DNA of 64,000 bases from Rhizobium sp. J15 (GCF_002531825.1 NZ_NWSX01000014.1:1-64000); one strand, 5' to 3'; shown: positions 36,598 to 47,098, counted from the stretch's first letter. Notes: a model not told the origin generated them from the sequence alone. Numbers and translations: made by a program.

Positions 36598-37527
36598 CTA
36601 GCCTTTCGCCCGGCCAGGTGCGGTGAAGGCGGCGATCGTCTCCTCGTTGTGGCCCGCCTCGCGCAGAAAGCGGCCGGCAAATTCGATGGCCGGGCTCCGC
36701 AGTGCGTCGTCCGGCCGGATCAGGTGGAAGGCCACGTGCGAATCGAGCGTACGTTCCGACACTGCGACGACACGCCCGGCGGCCAGCGCCGCATCCGATA
36801 GGGGAGGGCGGGCCAGCGCGATGCCGAGCCCCTGGGCACAGGCATCCATCACCAGATTATAGTCCTCGAAGCGCCGGTCCTGGCCGCGCGGCGTATAATC
36901 GATACCTTCGCGCGAGAGCCAGCGGCGCCAGCCTTCGATATTCGAATCGTGAATGATCGGCAGGTCGAGCAGCGAAAGGGCGTCCGAGCGTTGCCCGAGC
37001 TGCTTCGCCAGTTCGGGGGCGGCAATGGGAAAGGATTTCTCCCGCCAGAGCGGCAGGGCGCGCACACCGGCCCAGGGACCCTTGCCGCAACGGATGGCGA
37101 GATCCGTGCCTTCGCCGAAATCCGCCAGCCGATGTTCTAGTGTCAGTTCGACATGCAGCTCGTTTCCTTCGAGCTTCGCCAGCCGCGGAAACAGCCACAA
37201 TGAGGCTACCGAAGGCGTCACCGAAAGGCGCACCACCGCCTTGTTCGGCCGGGGCAGCCAGCGCTCGCCGCTGTTGCCGAGCAGGGAAAGCGCTTCCTCG
37301 GCACGCGCGAAAAACCGCATGCCCTCCGGCGTCAGCCGCACGCCGCGCGCTTCGCGCGCAAAGAGGCGCACGCCCATCCAGCGCTCGAGCCGCGAAACCT
37401 GGCGCGACACTGCGCCATGGGTGAGACCGCTTTCCTCGGCCGCGGCCGAAAAAGATCCAAGCCGGGCGGCGCGGGCAAAGGTCTCGAGCGTATCGAGCGG
37501 CGGCAGGACTGGTGAGCTGTGAACCAT
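36598..37527 (-). CDS. LysR-family regulator (GcvA-like)
   Basis: 309 residues. The helix-turn-helix is LETFARAARLGSFSAAAEES then GLTHGAVSRQVSRLERWMGV (about 17-57), and the effector domain follows (VVRLSVTPSVASLWLFPRLA). The ARAARLGSFSAAAEE and SLWLFPRL pattern is that of GcvA/AmpR-like LysR proteins. It is divergent from the EamA transporter gene at 37613 over an 85-bp gap, the normal arrangement for a LysR protein and its target. Confidence 0.88.
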   Translation of the reverse strand: MVHSSPVLPPLDTLETFARAARLGSFSAAAEESGLTHGAVSRQVSRLERWMGVRLFAREARGVRLTPEGMRFFARAEEALSLLGNSGERWLPRPNKAVVRLSVTPSVASLWLFPRLAKLEGNELHVELTLEHRLADFGEGTDLAIRCGKGPWAGVRALPLWREKSFPIAAPELAKQLGQRSDALSLLDLPIIHDSNIEGWRRWLSREGIDYTPRGQDRRFEDYNLVMDACAQGLGIALARPPLSDAALAAGRVVAVSERTLDSHVAFHLIRPDDALRSPAIEFAGRFLREAGHNEETIAAFTAPGRAKG

Positions 37528-37612
37528 GCGCACATTTGATCATCGATTGCGGTGCTTTTCAAGCATGCATCGAAAGCCTAATTCATTCTCACACGCACAG
37601 ATGGAGGCGAAA

Positions 37613-38518
37613 ATGAGCATGGCGGCAAGCACACCGGTCCCGGCGAAACAGCAAGGCGCATTCGATCTGGTGGCCTTTGCGGCGATCGTCGTCACCATTC
37701 TGTTCTGGGCTTCCTCCTTCGTGGTGATCCGCATCTGCCTCGGGCCGCTGACGCCGATCGAACTGGCGACGGCGCGTTATGTGGCGGCCGGCGTCCTCGC
37801 CCTCGTCTACCTCGCCATCTACCGGCCGATGCCGGAAAAGCGCGATTTCTTCCGCCTTTCCGTCGCTGCCGTGCTCTTCATCGCCGCCTATGCGGTTCTG
37901 TTGAACACCGGCGAGCAGACCGTGGCGGCGGGACCGGCAAGCTTCATCATCAATACCATGCCTGTCTTCACCGCCCTCATCGCCACATTCGCGCTCGGCG
38001 AGCGCTTCGGCCGTTGGGGCTGGGCGGGCACCGCGGTTTCCTTCGGCGGCGTGGCGCTGATTGCGGTCTCCTCGGACGGCGGCTTCAAGCTCGATCCCAA
38101 CGCCGTGCTGATCCTCGGCGCAGCGCTCTGCTCGGCGATCGCCAGCGTGCTGCAGAAGCCGCTGCTCGGCCGCCTGCCGGCACTTGCGGTCACCGCCTGG
38201 ATCCTGTTGATCGGCTCCGTGCCGCTGTTTCCGGCCGTCCCGGCGACGATCCGCGCGCTGGCTGCCGCCCCGGCCGAGGTCAATTGGGGCGTCGCCTATC
38301 TCGTCATCTTCCCGACGGCGATCGGCTATCTCACCTGGGCGATCGCATTGAAGCGGCTGACGGCCGCGCGCGCCTCGAATTTTCTTTACGGCGTCCCGCC
38401 AGTCGCAACGCTGATCGGCTTCGTCTGGCTCGGCGAGACGCCGACGGCACTCGGGGCGATCGGCGGCGTCATGGCGATCCTCGGCGTGCTCGTGGTCAAC
38501 CTCATGCGGAAACGGTAA
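37613..38518 (+). CDS. EamA/DMT-family permease (RhaT/YdcZ-type exporter)
   Basis: 301 residues and ten hydrophobic helices in two EamA repeats. Family landmarks are FWASSFVVIRICLGPLTPIE, LATARYVAAGVLALVYLAIY, FIINTMPVFTALIATFALGE and the second-repeat ending NFLYGVPPVATLIGFVWLGE. Such proteins export amino acids or other metabolites. Start ATG 37613 (37601 also in frame). It is probably controlled by the divergent LysR protein. Confidence 0.88.
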   Translation: MSMAASTPVPAKQQGAFDLVAFAAIVVTILFWASSFVVIRICLGPLTPIELATARYVAAGVLALVYLAIYRPMPEKRDFFRLSVAAVLFIAAYAVLLNTGEQTVAAGPASFIINTMPVFTALIATFALGERFGRWGWAGTAVSFGGVALIAVSSDGGFKLDPNAVLILGAALCSAIASVLQKPLLGRLPALAVTAWILLIGSVPLFPAVPATIRALAAAPAEVNWGVAYLVIFPTAIGYLTWAIALKRLTAARASNFLYGVPPVATLIGFVWLGETPTALGAIGGVMAILGVLVVNLMRKR

Positions 38519-38541
38519 CGGCCGTGCCGCTACCACCAAAT

Positions 38542-38565
38542 TCGGCGGCGAAAGTTCGCCGCCGA
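38542..38565. terminator. GC-rich hairpin after the EamA transporter
   Basis: TCGGCGGCGAA (38542-38552) and TTCGCCGCCGA (38555-38565) form an 11-bp perfect inverted repeat 24 bp after the stop codon. No U tract follows, so termination may be weak. It separates the transporter from glpR. Confidence 0.6.
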
Positions 38566-38586
38566 TAAATAGGCGTTGCGCCGCCG

Positions 38587-38618
38587 TTCGCTTTCTTTAA
38601 AAACGAAAGCAGATCGAA
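38587..38618. promoter_or_regulatory. Candidate GlpR operator upstream of glpR
   Basis: CGAAAG occurs at 38604 and again exactly 11 bp later at 38615, with an opposing TTCG at 38587-38590 on the other side of TTTCTTTAAAAA. The second copy is 12 bp before the glpR start, so binding would block transcription or translation of the regulator. Confidence 0.6.
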
Positions 38619-38629
38619 AGGGGGCGCCG

Positions 38630-39403
38630 ATGTTCTTGACCGACCGACAGACTGAAATCGTGGCGATCGCGAAATCGAGCGGCAGGGTTCTGGTCGAGGA
38701 GCTTGCCTCCCGCTTCTCGGTGACGCCGCAAACCATCCGCAAGGATCTGAACGATCTCTGCGATGCGCAGGTGCTGACGCGCATCCATGGCGGCGCGACA
38801 TTCCCGAGCGGAACGGAGAACGTCAAATACGAGGCGCGCCGCCAGATCGCCGCTTCGGAGAAACAGGCGATCGGCGTTGCGGCCGTCGAGTTGATCCCGA
38901 GCGGAGCCTCGCTCTTCATCAATATCGGCACGACGACCGAGGCGGTGGGCGAGGCGCTCGCCAATCATCACGAGCTGATGGTGATCACCAATAATATCAA
39001 CGTTGCCAACAGGTTGCGTCTCTTCCCGGCAATCGAGGTGGTGATCGCCGGCGGGGTCGTGCGCGGTTCGGACGGCGGGATCGTCGGCGAAGCGGCGGTC
39101 GATTTCATCCGCCAGTTCAAGGTCGATTATGCCGTGATCGGCGCCTCGGCGATCGATATCGACGGCGCGCTTCTCGACTATGATTTTCGCGAGGTGAAGG
39201 TCGCGCAGGCGATCATCGCCAATGCCCGCCACGTCATTCTCGTTGCCGATTCGACGAAGTTCGAACGCACCGCACCGGTCCGGATCGGTCAGCTTTCCCA
39301 GGTTCATACCTTCATCACCGACCACTGTCCGGTGCCGTCGATCCGAAATCTTTGCCTGGAAAACAATGTGAAACTGATCGAAACGGGCAGCAGATCGCGA
39401 TAG
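38630..39403 (+). CDS. glpR: Glycerol-3-phosphate-responsive repressor (DeoR family)
   Basis: 257 residues. The N-terminal DeoR helix-turn-helix is FLTDRQTEIVAIAKSSGRVL then LASRFSVTPQTIRKDLNDLC, and the sugar-phosphate sensing domain follows (NIGTTTEAVGEALANHHELM, NVANRLRLFPAIEVVIAGGV). GlpR proteins repress glycerol genes until glycerol-3-phosphate binds. The ATG at 38630 has AAAGGGGG upstream. It is the first gene of the glycerol block; phased TTCG/CGAA repeats flank it on both sides. Confidence 0.92.
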   Translation: MFLTDRQTEIVAIAKSSGRVLVEELASRFSVTPQTIRKDLNDLCDAQVLTRIHGGATFPSGTENVKYEARRQIAASEKQAIGVAAVELIPSGASLFINIGTTTEAVGEALANHHELMVITNNINVANRLRLFPAIEVVIAGGVVRGSDGGIVGEAAVDFIRQFKVDYAVIGASAIDIDGALLDYDFREVKVAQAIIANARHVILVADSTKFERTAPVRIGQLSQVHTFITDHCPVPSIRNLCLENNVKLIETGSRSR

Positions 39404-39414
39404 ATCCGCCAACA

Positions 39415-39444
39415 TTCGTTTGACATTCGTATTTCTTTCGTTTT
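39415..39444. promoter_or_regulatory. Candidate GlpR operator: three TTCG half-sites every 11 bp
   Basis: TTCGTTTG (39415), TTCGTATT (39426) and TTCGTTTT (39437) start exactly 11 bp apart, on one face of the helix, between glpR and glpD. TTCG is the core of GlpR operators in E. coli. The array sits about 70-100 bp before the glpD start, where the operon promoter should be. Confidence 0.7.
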
Positions 39445-39514
39445 AACTGATGTCACTTTCGCAATCGCGCAAGTTTTGTGCGATGCGAAATCAGCAGCAG
39501 GCTCGGAGGGGCAA

Positions 39515-41029
39515 TTGGGCCGGGAGATATACGACATTTTCGTCATTGGCGGCGGCATTAACGGCTGCGGCATCGCGCGCGATGCCGTCGGGCGCGGCTA
39601 TTCCGTCGCGCTGGCGGAGATGAACGATTTCGCCTCCGGCACCTCATCCGGCGCCACCAAGCTGATCCATGGCGGCCTGCGTTATCTCGAGCATTACGAA
39701 TTCCGCCTGGTGCGTGAATCGCTGATGGAGCGCGAGATCCTCTGGGCGATGGCGCCGCACATCATCTGGCCGCTGCGCTTCGTATTACCTTATCATAAGG
39801 GCGGTATCCGCCCGGCATGGCTGATCCGGCTCGGCCTTTTCCTCTACGACCATCTCGGCGGCCGCAAGCTGCTGCCGGCGACCTCGGTGCTCGACATGCG
39901 CAAGGACCCGGCCGGCAAGCCGCTGAAAGCGTTGTTTACGAGAGCATTCGAATATTCCGACGGCTGGGTCGACGATGCCCGCATGGTCGTGCTGAACGCC
40001 CGCGACGCCGCCGACAAGGGTGCCGCGATCATGCCTCGCACCAAAGTGGTGTCGGCAAGGCGCGAGAACGGCGTTTGGCATATCGAGACGATCGATACCG
40101 TCACCGGCCGCAACGGCAGCCATCAGGCCCGCATGCTGGTCAATGCCGCCGGCCCCTGGGTCGATCACGTCATCCGCTCCGCTTTCGGTCAGAACGAGGC
40201 CCGCCACGTTCGCCTCGTCCAGGGCAGCCATATCGTCGTCAAGAAGAAGTTCGACGACCCGCGCGCCTATTTCTTCCAGAATCCCGACAACCGCATCATC
40301 TTCGCCATTCCCTATGAGGGCGACTTCACCCTGATCGGCACGACCGACCGCGATTACACCGCCGATCCCAAGGATGTCCGGATCTCCGAGGAGGAGACCG
40401 TCTACCTCTGCAATGCGGCATCGGAATATTTCAAGGAGCCGGTCAAGCCGGAGGATATCGTCTGGACCTATTCGGCGGTGCGGCCGCTTTATGACGACGG
40501 CGCCTCGAAGGCGCAGGAGGCGACGCGCGACTATGTGCTGAAGCTCGAGGGTGAAGGCGGCGCCGCGCCGCTGCTCAACGTCTTCGGCGGCAAGCTCACC
40601 ACCTATCGCCGGCTTTCTGAACATGCGCTGGAAAAGATCGGTGCGGCGATCGGCGTCAAGGGCGCTCCCTGGACGGCGAAGAGCCATCTGCCCGGCGGCA
40701 ACTTCGCCGTCAAGGGTTATGAGGCCGAGGTCGCCAAGCTGAAAAGCCGCTATCCCTTCCTTGCCGATCCGCATGCGCGCCGGCTGGTGCGCCGTTACGG
40801 CACCAGGGCCGAGACGCTGCTCGGCGATGCCCGCGGCATCGAGGATCTCGGACGGCTGTTCGGTGGCGATCTTTACGAGGCCGAGGTCAGATATCTCGTC
40901 GAACATGAATGGGCCCGGCACGCCGAAGACGTGCTGTGGAGGAGAACAAAGGATGGTCTGCGCCTTTCGAAGGAGCAGGCTCAGTCACTGGAGGAGTACA
41001 TGGCTGCCATACCGGCGATGGCCGGATAA
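39515..41029 (+). CDS. glpD: Glycerol-3-phosphate dehydrogenase (FAD)
   Basis: 504 residues from TTG 39515. It oxidises glycerol-3-phosphate to dihydroxyacetone phosphate at the inner membrane, passing electrons to quinone. The FAD site is IFVIGGGINGCGIARDAVGR at the N-terminus; SSGATKLIHGGLRYLEHYEF and LLNVFGGKLTTYRRLSEHAL are GlpD signatures. TTG 39515 is preferred because GGAGGGG lies 4 bases upstream; an in-frame TTG at 39476 lacks a ribosome site and would add 13 unlike residues. First enzyme gene of glpDSTPQV. Confidence 0.94.
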   Translation: MGREIYDIFVIGGGINGCGIARDAVGRGYSVALAEMNDFASGTSSGATKLIHGGLRYLEHYEFRLVRESLMEREILWAMAPHIIWPLRFVLPYHKGGIRPAWLIRLGLFLYDHLGGRKLLPATSVLDMRKDPAGKPLKALFTRAFEYSDGWVDDARMVVLNARDAADKGAAIMPRTKVVSARRENGVWHIETIDTVTGRNGSHQARMLVNAAGPWVDHVIRSAFGQNEARHVRLVQGSHIVVKKKFDDPRAYFFQNPDNRIIFAIPYEGDFTLIGTTDRDYTADPKDVRISEEETVYLCNAASEYFKEPVKPEDIVWTYSAVRPLYDDGASKAQEATRDYVLKLEGEGGAAPLLNVFGGKLTTYRRLSEHALEKIGAAIGVKGAPWTAKSHLPGGNFAVKGYEAEVAKLKSRYPFLADPHARRLVRRYGTRAETLLGDARGIEDLGRLFGGDLYEAEVRYLVEHEWARHAEDVLWRRTKDGLRLSKEQAQSLEEYMAAIPAMAG

Positions 41030-41071
41030 GGCGGCGTGTGGTCCCCGCTGCGTGGAGGCAGGGGAATCGGA

Positions 41072-42151
41072 ATGCTGGAACTGCGAAACGCCGCCAAGAT
41101 GGTGGGGGCGGACTATCATATCTATCCGACCGATCTGGTCCTCGAGCGCGGCACGCTGAACGTCCTGCTCGGGCCGACGCTGTCGGGCAAGACGTCGCTG
41201 ATGCGGCTGATGGCCGGGCTCGACCGTCCGACCGCAGGCTCCGTCCATTTCGACGGCGCCGACGTCACCGGCATGCCGGTGCAGAAGCGCAATGTCGCCA
41301 TGGTCTACCAGCAATTCATCAACTACCCGGCGTTGACCGTCTATGAGAACATCGCCTCGCCGATGCGCATATCGGGCAAGGATGCCGCCGCCATCGACCG
41401 CGAGGTGCGCAAGGCGGCCGAGCTTCTGAAGCTCACGCCCTATCTCGACCGCACGCCGCTCAATCTCTCCGGCGGCCAGCAGCAGCGCACCGCGCTTGCG
41501 CGCGCGCTCGTCAAGAATGCCAGTCTCGTGCTGATGGACGAGCCGCTTGCCAACCTCGATTACAAGCTGCGCGAGGAACTGCGTGAGGAACTGCCGAAGA
41601 TCTTCGCCCAGTCCGGCGCGATCTTCGTCTATGCGACCACCGAACCGTCCGAGGCACTCCTGCTCGGCGGCAACACGGCGACGCTGAATGAGGGCCGGGT
41701 CACCCAGTTCGGGCCGACGATCGACGTTTACCGCCGGCCTGCCGACCTCGCCACCGCCGGCATCTTCGCCGACCCGCCGCTGAACACGCTCGACGTCACC
41801 AAATCCGGCAATGTCTTTACGCGTCCGGGCGGGGCGGGGCTTCCAGTTCCCCCGCATCTGGCTGCCGTGCCGGAGGGGCCTGTGACCATCGCTTTTCACC
41901 CGCATCATCTCGGCTTCAAGCCGCAGACGGGTGACGCGGCCCGCCTGCAGGCGCGCACGCTGGTTTCGGAGATCACCGGTTCTGAGAGCTTCGTCCACCT
42001 GGAATATGACGGCGTGCGCTGGGTGATGCTGGCGCACGGGATTCACGATATCGATCCCGACATGGAGATCGAGGCCTTCCTCGACACGCGCCACCTCTTG
42101 GCGTTCGGCGCCGACGGCCGCGCCATCGCTGCAGCCGAAAAGAAGGCATAG
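41072..42151 (+). CDS. glpS: Glycerol ABC transporter ATPase GlpS
   Basis: 359 residues, one of two non-identical ATPases of the glycerol importer. Walker A is GPTLSGKT at 34-41 (loose match to GxxGxGKT), the signature LSGGQ at 132-136 is canonical, and Walker B DEP is at 156-158. Where the switch His (THD) should be the sequence reads ATTEPSEA (188-195), so the His is missing. The C-terminal TOBE-like region (about 240-359) is typical of sugar importers. GGAGGCAGGGG precedes the ATG at 41072. Confidence 0.92.
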   Translation: MLELRNAAKMVGADYHIYPTDLVLERGTLNVLLGPTLSGKTSLMRLMAGLDRPTAGSVHFDGADVTGMPVQKRNVAMVYQQFINYPALTVYENIASPMRISGKDAAAIDREVRKAAELLKLTPYLDRTPLNLSGGQQQRTALARALVKNASLVLMDEPLANLDYKLREELREELPKIFAQSGAIFVYATTEPSEALLLGGNTATLNEGRVTQFGPTIDVYRRPADLATAGIFADPPLNTLDVTKSGNVFTRPGGAGLPVPPHLAAVPEGPVTIAFHPHHLGFKPQTGDAARLQARTLVSEITGSESFVHLEYDGVRWVMLAHGIHDIDPDMEIEAFLDTRHLLAFGADGRAIAAAEKKA

Positions 42152-42160
42152 GAGAGCACA

Positions 42161-43231
42161 ATGGCACGCATTACGCTCGACCATATCCGCCACGCCTACG
42201 GAGCCAATCCGCAGACGGAGAATGATTATTCGCTGAAGGAAGTCGACCACGAGTGGAACGACGGCGGCGCCTATGCGCTGCTCGGTCCTTCCGGCTGCGG
42301 CAAGACCACGCTGCTCAACATCATCTCCGGTCTGCTGCAGCCTTCGCATGGCCGCATCCTCTTCGACGGCAAGGATGTGACGAATCTTTCGACGCAGAGC
42401 CGCAACATCGCGCAGGTCTTCCAGTTCCCCGTCATCTACGACACGATGACCGTGTACGACAATCTCGCCTTCCCCCTGCGCAATCGCGGCGTGGCGGAAG
42501 CCGATGTCGACCGGCGCGTCCGCGACATTCTCGAAATGATCGACCTTGCCGGCTGGGCCAAGCGCAAGGCGCAGGGGCTGACGGCGGATCAGAAGCAGAA
42601 GATCTCTCTCGGCCGCGGCCTGGTTCGCAACGACGTCAACGCCATCCTGTTCGACGAGCCGCTGACCGTCATCGATCCGCACATGAAATGGGTGCTGCGC
42701 TCGCAGCTGAAACGGCTGCACAAGCAGTTCGGTTTCACCATGGTCTACGTCACCCACGACCAGACCGAGGCGCTGACTTTCGCCGAGAAGGTCGTCGTCA
42801 TGTATGACGGCCAGATCGTTCAGATCGGCACGCCGGCCGAGCTCTTCGAGCGGCCGAGCCACACCTTCGTCGGCTATTTCATCGGTTCGCCCGGTATGAA
42901 CGTCATGCCGGCTCAGGTCGACGGCAGCGCCGTCAAGGTCGGGGACGAGGTGCTGACGCTCGATTACGCGCCGAAGACCGCCGGTTCGGTCAAAACCGAG
43001 CTCGGTATCCGCCCGGAATTCATCCGTCTCGGACGCGAGGGTATGCCGGTCACGATCAGCAAGGTCGAAGATATCGGCCGGCAGAAGATCGTGCGGGCCC
43101 GTTTCGCCGGCCAGCCGCTCGCGATCGTTGTGCCCGAAGATGCCGATATCCCCGCGGATGCCCGCGTCACCTTCGATCCGTCCGCTATCAGCATCTACGC
43201 CGACAGCTGGCGTGTCGGCAGGGAGGCCTGA
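42161..43231 (+). CDS. glpT: Glycerol ABC transporter ATPase GlpT
   Basis: 356 residues. Not the glycerol-3-phosphate antiporter GlpT of E. coli. Walker A GPSGCGKT (42-49), Walker B DEP (165-167) and switch His in THD (198-200) are canonical, but the signature is LTADQ (140-144) in place of LSGGQ. It is therefore the mirror image of GlpS, and the pair should form one good and one poor ATP site. TOBE-like C-terminus. It follows glpS by 9 bp with GGAGAG upstream. Confidence 0.92.
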   Translation: MARITLDHIRHAYGANPQTENDYSLKEVDHEWNDGGAYALLGPSGCGKTTLLNIISGLLQPSHGRILFDGKDVTNLSTQSRNIAQVFQFPVIYDTMTVYDNLAFPLRNRGVAEADVDRRVRDILEMIDLAGWAKRKAQGLTADQKQKISLGRGLVRNDVNAILFDEPLTVIDPHMKWVLRSQLKRLHKQFGFTMVYVTHDQTEALTFAEKVVVMYDGQIVQIGTPAELFERPSHTFVGYFIGSPGMNVMPAQVDGSAVKVGDEVLTLDYAPKTAGSVKTELGIRPEFIRLGREGMPVTISKVEDIGRQKIVRARFAGQPLAIVVPEDADIPADARVTFDPSAISIYADSWRVGREA

Positions 43232-43234
43232 GCC

Positions 43235-44098
<864 letters not shown>

Positions 44099-44112
44099 GG
44101 GGGAGGGCAATC

Positions 44113-44934
<822 letters not shown>

Positions 44935-44947
44935 GGAGGAGACGGTC

Positions 44948-45229
44948 ATGAATTTTTCCTGGATGGCCTGGACGCTGCCGACGGCGCTGTTCTTCCTGAC
45001 GATCCTGGCGCTTCTGATCGCCATGAGCGTTTGGGAATATTTTTCGCCGGGCGGCTCGCCGCGCATGGGCGTGCTGCGCTTCGAGACGACGCGTGGCGAC
45101 CGGCTCTTCGTTTCGCTGCTGGGCAGCGCTTTCATTCATCTTGCATGGCTTGGGCTCGCTGGGCCCAACCTGTGGTGGGCTCTTGCCATCTCCGTGGTCT
45201 ACGCCATCGGCGTGTTCCGCTACGTGTGA
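44948..45229 (+). CDS. DUF2160 small membrane protein of the glycerol operon
   Basis: 93 residues with three hydrophobic helices (WTLPTALFFLTILALLIAMS, LFVSLLGSAFIHLAWLGLAG, NLWWALAISVVYAIGVFRYV) and a polar loop FSPGGSPRMGVLRFETTRGD. This family is found between glpQ and glpV in glycerol operons of proteobacteria, and its job is unknown. Its position and membrane nature suggest an accessory subunit of GlpSTPQV. GAGGAGAC precedes the ATG. Confidence 0.88.
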   Translation: MNFSWMAWTLPTALFFLTILALLIAMSVWEYFSPGGSPRMGVLRFETTRGDRLFVSLLGSAFIHLAWLGLAGPNLWWALAISVVYAIGVFRYV

Positions 45230-45308
45230 CGGCAAAGTGAAGACAGATGGCCGGGGGTCCTTGGCCGCCTGAGTATGTGACTGCAATCGCAAACCCTGGG
45301 AGGATATT

Positions 45309-47030
45309 ATGCGACGGCACTTATTGACGACGACAGCAGGTCTGCTGCTGGCAATGACCGCATCGGCCTATGCCGGCATGGACGAGGCGAAGACCTTCCT
45401 CGACAAGGAAGTTGGCGATCTCTCGACGCTTCCCCGCGCTGACCAGGAAAAGGAAATGCAGTGGTTCGTCGATGCAGCGAAACCCTTCGCCGGCATGGAC
45501 ATCAAGGTCGTTTCCGAAACGATCGCGACACACGAATATGAATCCAAGGTGCTGGCCCCGGCCTTCACCGCCATCACCGGCATCAAGATCACCCACGACC
45601 TGATCGGCGAAGGCGACGTCGTCGAAAAGCTGCAGACGCAGATGCAGTCGGGCGAAAACATCTATGACGCCTATATCAACGACTCGGACCTGATCGGCAC
45701 CCATTGGCGCTATCAGCAGGCCCGCTCGCTGACCGACTGGATGGCCAACGAAGGCAAGGATGTCACCAATCCCGGCCTCGACATCGACGACTTCATCGGC
45801 AAGTCCTTCACCACGGCGCCTGACGGCAAGCTCTACCAGCTGCCCGACCAGCAGTTCGCGAACCTCTATTGGTTCCGCTACGACTGGTTCAACGACGAGA
45901 AGAACAAGGCCGACTTCAAGGCGAAGTACGGTTACGATCTCGGCGTGCCGGTCAACTGGTCGGCCTATGAGGATATTGCCGAGTTCTTCACCGGCCGCGA
46001 GATCGACGGCAAGAAGGTCTACGGCCATATGGACTACGGCAAGAAGGACCCGTCGCTCGGCTGGCGCTTCACCGACGCCTGGCTGTCGATGGCCGGCAAC
46101 GGCGATAAGGGCATCCCGAACGGCAAGCCGGTCGATGAATGGGGTATCAAGGTCGACGAGAACTCCCGTCCCGTCGGTTCGTGCGTCGCGCGCGGCGGCG
46201 ACACCAACGGCCCGGCCGCAGTCTACTCCATCCAGAAATATCTGGACTGGATGAAGGCCTATGCACCGGCAGCCGCCCAGGGCATGACCTTCTCCGAATC
46301 CGGCCCGGTCCCGTCTCAGGGTGAAGTCGCCCAGCAGATGTTCACCTACACGGCCTTCACCGCCGACTTCGTCAAGGAAGGCCTGCCGGTCGTCAATGCG
46401 GACGGTACGCCGAAATGGCGTTTCGCACCGAGCCCGCATGGTGTCTACTGGAAGGACGGCATGAAGCTCGGCTATCAGGACGCCGGCTCCTGGACGCTGA
46501 TGAAGTCCACGCCGGACGATCGCGCCAAGGCGGCTTGGCTCTATGCCCAGTTCGTGACGTCGAAGACTGTCGACGTGAAGAAGAGCCATGTCGGCTTGAC
46601 CTTCATCCGCCAGTCGACGCTTGATCACAAGTCCTTCACCGACCGCGCGCCGAAGCTTGGCGGCCTCGTCGAATTCTACCGTTCGCCGGCCCGCCTGCAG
46701 TGGTCGCCGACCGGTACGAACGTTCCCGACTATCCGAAGCTGGCACAGCTTTGGTGGCAGGCGATCGGCGACGCCTCTTCCGGCGCGAAGACGGCGCAGG
46801 AAGCGATGGACTCGCTGTGCTCCGAGCAGGAAAAGGTGCTCCAGCGTCTGGAGCGGGCCAAGGTCCAGGGCGATATCGGCCCGAAACTCGCCGAAGAGCA
46901 TGATCTCGCTTATTGGAACGCGGATGCGGTGAAGAAGGGCAACCTTGCGCCGCAGCTGAAGATCGAGAACGAGAAGGAAAAGCCGCTTACCGTCAACTAC
47001 GACGAACTCGTCAAGAGCTGGCAGAAGTAA
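45309..47030 (+). CDS. glpV: Glycerol ABC transporter substrate-binding protein GlpV
   Basis: 573 residues, a large family-1 extracellular solute-binding protein. The signal peptide is MRRHLLTTTAGLLLAMTASA with cleavage near AYAG. Mature landmarks are LAPAFTAITGIKITHDLIGE, LYQLPDQQFANLYWFRYDWF, and SSGAKTAQEAMDSLCSEQEK near the end. It binds glycerol in the periplasm for GlpPQ. It sits 79 bp after the DUF2160 gene and is followed by two strong hairpins. Confidence 0.93.
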   Translation: MRRHLLTTTAGLLLAMTASAYAGMDEAKTFLDKEVGDLSTLPRADQEKEMQWFVDAAKPFAGMDIKVVSETIATHEYESKVLAPAFTAITGIKITHDLIGEGDVVEKLQTQMQSGENIYDAYINDSDLIGTHWRYQQARSLTDWMANEGKDVTNPGLDIDDFIGKSFTTAPDGKLYQLPDQQFANLYWFRYDWFNDEKNKADFKAKYGYDLGVPVNWSAYEDIAEFFTGREIDGKKVYGHMDYGKKDPSLGWRFTDAWLSMAGNGDKGIPNGKPVDEWGIKVDENSRPVGSCVARGGDTNGPAAVYSIQKYLDWMKAYAPAAAQGMTFSESGPVPSQGEVAQQMFTYTAFTADFVKEGLPVVNADGTPKWRFAPSPHGVYWKDGMKLGYQDAGSWTLMKSTPDDRAKAAWLYAQFVTSKTVDVKKSHVGLTFIRQSTLDHKSFTDRAPKLGGLVEFYRSPARLQWSPTGTNVPDYPKLAQLWWQAIGDASSGAKTAQEAMDSLCSEQEKVLQRLERAKVQGDIGPKLAEEHDLAYWNADAVKKGNLAPQLKIENEKEKPLTVNYDELVKSWQK

Positions 47031-47039
47031 GGCGGACCC

Positions 47040-47098
47040 GGCCGGAAGCGACGAGGCTTCCGGCCATCACTTCCCGCCACCGGCTGCATGCCGGTGGC
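47040..47098 (+). terminator. Tandem hairpins between glpV and glpK
   Basis: The first stem is GGCCGGAAGC (47040-47049) with GCTTCCGGCC (47056-47065); the second is GCCACCGGC (47076-47084) with GCCGGTGGC (47090-47098). Both are perfect and neither has a U tract. They probably protect the glpV 3' end and reduce read-through into glpK, keeping binding protein in excess. Confidence 0.8.

Noticed and set aside
42161-43231. Naming glpT and glpQ after the E. coli antiporter and phosphodiesterase
   Set aside because: The products are an ABC ATPase and an ABC permease; the names follow the rhizobial glycerol operon and do not imply E. coli functions.
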